From contig JBGSVE010000060.1 in assembly GCA_041753075.1 (NCBI GenBank), positions 1-14,872 on the forward strand: 14,872 nucleotides of DNA. Reading direction: 5' to 3'. Source of the DNA: UBA6163 sp041753075. Its GTDB lineage: Bacteria > Planctomycetota > Planctomycetia > Pirellulales > Pirellulaceae. Positions 13,864-14,872 of the stretch are shown piece by piece. A program made the translations under genes and the position numbers. The notes below the pieces were generated by a model that was given only the letters and a program-made list of their open reading frames with translations, did not search any database and was not told where the DNA came from. Within the stretch, counting starts at the first letter, position 1. Every line of letters starts with the position of its first letter.

Positions 13864-14872
13864 TTATGTAAATTGGCCGTGCAATTTCCAGATCGATGAG
13901 GTTGGGTGGCCTAGTTCGCGAAAAATCCACCACCAGGCACCGGATTGAATTTCAATACGGTAATAATCTCGCCGCACCTGCGGACCACGCCACCAACCGG
14001 TCTCCATTCGCTCCGGCCCCCAAGCTCGGGTGACCCAGTGAATACGACGATTAAAACCAATGCATCGCGGTGCGCGATCGGCGTCAAACTCCAACAATTC
14101 GATCGGTTGTGGCGGCGACAATAAACGCAGCGGACGACGCAGCGGATCGCCTAGCCCAGGGCCCAGCGCCGGGGCGAGATTCGATCGGCGTGGCGATTTG
14201 ATTGAACTCGCTTTCTTTTTATTTTTCGTTTTGGAGTTTGCCTGCGGGCCGCCCAGCGCCAAGGTCAAGCGAGTTTCACCGACCAACGGGCATTGCCGAA
14301 ACGCTGACTCAGGCAACGGATTACGACTGGCCTCGATACCGCTGACCGCATTACGCCCCAATCGTCCGGCCATTGTTTCGATCATCCGCGCCAACGATTG
14401 GCGAGTGGCCACTTGTGAGATCGAATCGTCATCGAACAATGTCGGTTGATAACTGACCAGCGGCCCGCCCAATGTCACCGCCAACGTCAACCGCTCGACC
14501 GCCGCAGCGAGCGCCCGGCGCTCGATCGCGGGAACGACCAACCGCAGCAAATGCTCGGCATCGGCAGTCGGCGCAAACAATCCGATTTCGACGGTTTCGG
14601 GACGAGTCGCCGTCAGCTTCAATTGGCAAACCAACCGCAACGCACCGCGCCGCCGCGACGCCAAATTGGTCGCCACCTGAGTCACCAAAATACCAAGCCG
14701 GTGTTGCAAAATTCGGAGATCTTCCGTCGGATACTCCAGGTCACAAACCGCTGATTCTTCGGCCGACGGATGATGCATGGCGAGCGTTTGCGGAGTTCGG
14801 CCGCTGAACTCGTCAAGGCGACGAAGCAGTTCGTGGCCCAATCGCGTGGCCAACCCAGCGCGAGGCACCGCC
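13864..14872 (-). CDS. imuB: ImuB, Y-family polymerase-like mutasome protein (5' end outside window)
   Basis: About 335 C-terminal residues are visible; the gene continues past the right edge and the apparent GTG start at 14868 is not the real one. The first residues, PRAGLATRLGHELLRRLDE, are the helix-hairpin-helix block of Y-family polymerases, in the form typical of ImuB. The C-terminus matches ImuB strongly: RPLRLLSPPQPIE, VTRAWGPERMETGWWRGP, then RRDYYRIE and GAWWWIFRE. ImuB is catalytically dead and serves as the hub that joins DnaE2, ImuA and the sliding clamp in SOS mutagenesis. QPTLF (14448-14434) resembles a clamp-binding peptide. A Lys-rich insertion lies at 14238-14179. The palm with the lost catalytic residues is outside the window, as is imuA if present. 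It points toward dnaE2 but is separated from it by four genes. Confidence 0.93.
   Translation of the reverse strand, partial: AVPRAGLATRLGHELLRRLDEFSGRTPQTLAMHHPSAEESAVCDLEYPTEDLRILQHRLGILVTQVATNLASRRRGALRLVCQLKLTATRPETVEIGLFAPTADAEHLLRLVVPAIERRALAAAVERLTLAVTLGGPLVSYQPTLFDDDSISQVATRQSLARMIETMAGRLGRNAVSGIEASRNPLPESAFRQCPLVGETRLTLALGGPQANSKTKNKKKASSIKSPRRSNLAPALGPGLGDPLRRPLRLLSPPQPIELLEFDADRAPRCIGFNRRIHWVTRAWGPERMETGWWRGPQVRRDYYRIEIQSGAWWWIFRELGHPTSSIWKLHGQFT

Noticed and set aside
13849..13866. TAAAAATCGCGTTTTA between the DoxX-like and imuB ends as a bidirectional terminator
   Set aside because: The stem is only A-T pairs with a GC loop, too weak for an intrinsic terminator.
1..14872. Search for CRISPR arrays, tRNA or rRNA genes, insertion sequences and phage genes
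   Set aside because: No regularly spaced repeats, no cloverleaf-like or rRNA-like stretch, and no transposase or integrase motif were seen on either strand.

Overview
The window looks like a piece of a planctomycete chromosome, probably from the Pirellulaceae (Rhodopirellula-like). This is inferred from gene content, not from a marker gene. It carries a secreted type I sulfatase, a CE15-like glucuronoyl esterase, parts of an ImuB/DnaE2 mutasome, a membrane coiled-coil protein with a DnaJ-like cysteine cluster, moderately high GC, and genes mostly without strong Shine-Dalgarno sites. I see no tRNA, rRNA, CRISPR array, insertion sequence or integrase.

Left part (1-4667). On the plus strand the end of an aquaporin Z gene overlaps by one base a lipid A-type (LpxL/HtrB-like) acyltransferase. 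A convergent minus-strand set follows, read right to left: a secreted CE15-like alpha/beta hydrolase, a beta-CASP metallo-beta-lactamase ribonuclease whose start overlaps the esterase stop (ATGA), and a DapA-family aldolase/lyase 18 bases further on. The aldolase has Glu where the family has its Schiff-base Lys.

Middle (4668-7000). An 87-base gap holds two small hairpins. Next is a minus-strand gene for a three-helix membrane protein with a long Gln/Lys/Glu coiled coil and two adjacent CxxCxGxG units. It diverges from a plus-strand DCC-family (DUF393) thiol oxidoreductase gene.

Right part (7001-14872). The minus-strand error-prone polymerase gene dnaE2 has a perfect 14-base palindrome, TGAAC-N4-GTTCA, just upstream of its start. 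This matches the Gram-positive type LexA (SOS) box and overlaps a plausible -10 element. Upstream of it are an unrecognised single-pass membrane protein with a STAS-like N-terminus, a sulfatase, a divergent SDR dehydrogenase, a DoxX-like membrane protein, and the C-terminal third or more of imuB, which runs off the right edge. imuB and dnaE2 normally sit side by side and act together in SOS mutagenesis. Here they are co-oriented but about 3.7 kb apart, with four metabolic or unknown genes between them, two on the opposite strand.

I did not find a convincing wholly new system. The items most worth checking are the LexA-like operator on a separated dnaE2, the Lys-to-Glu DapA-family protein, the coiled-coil protein with the zinc-finger-like cluster, and the unknown membrane protein next to dnaE2.
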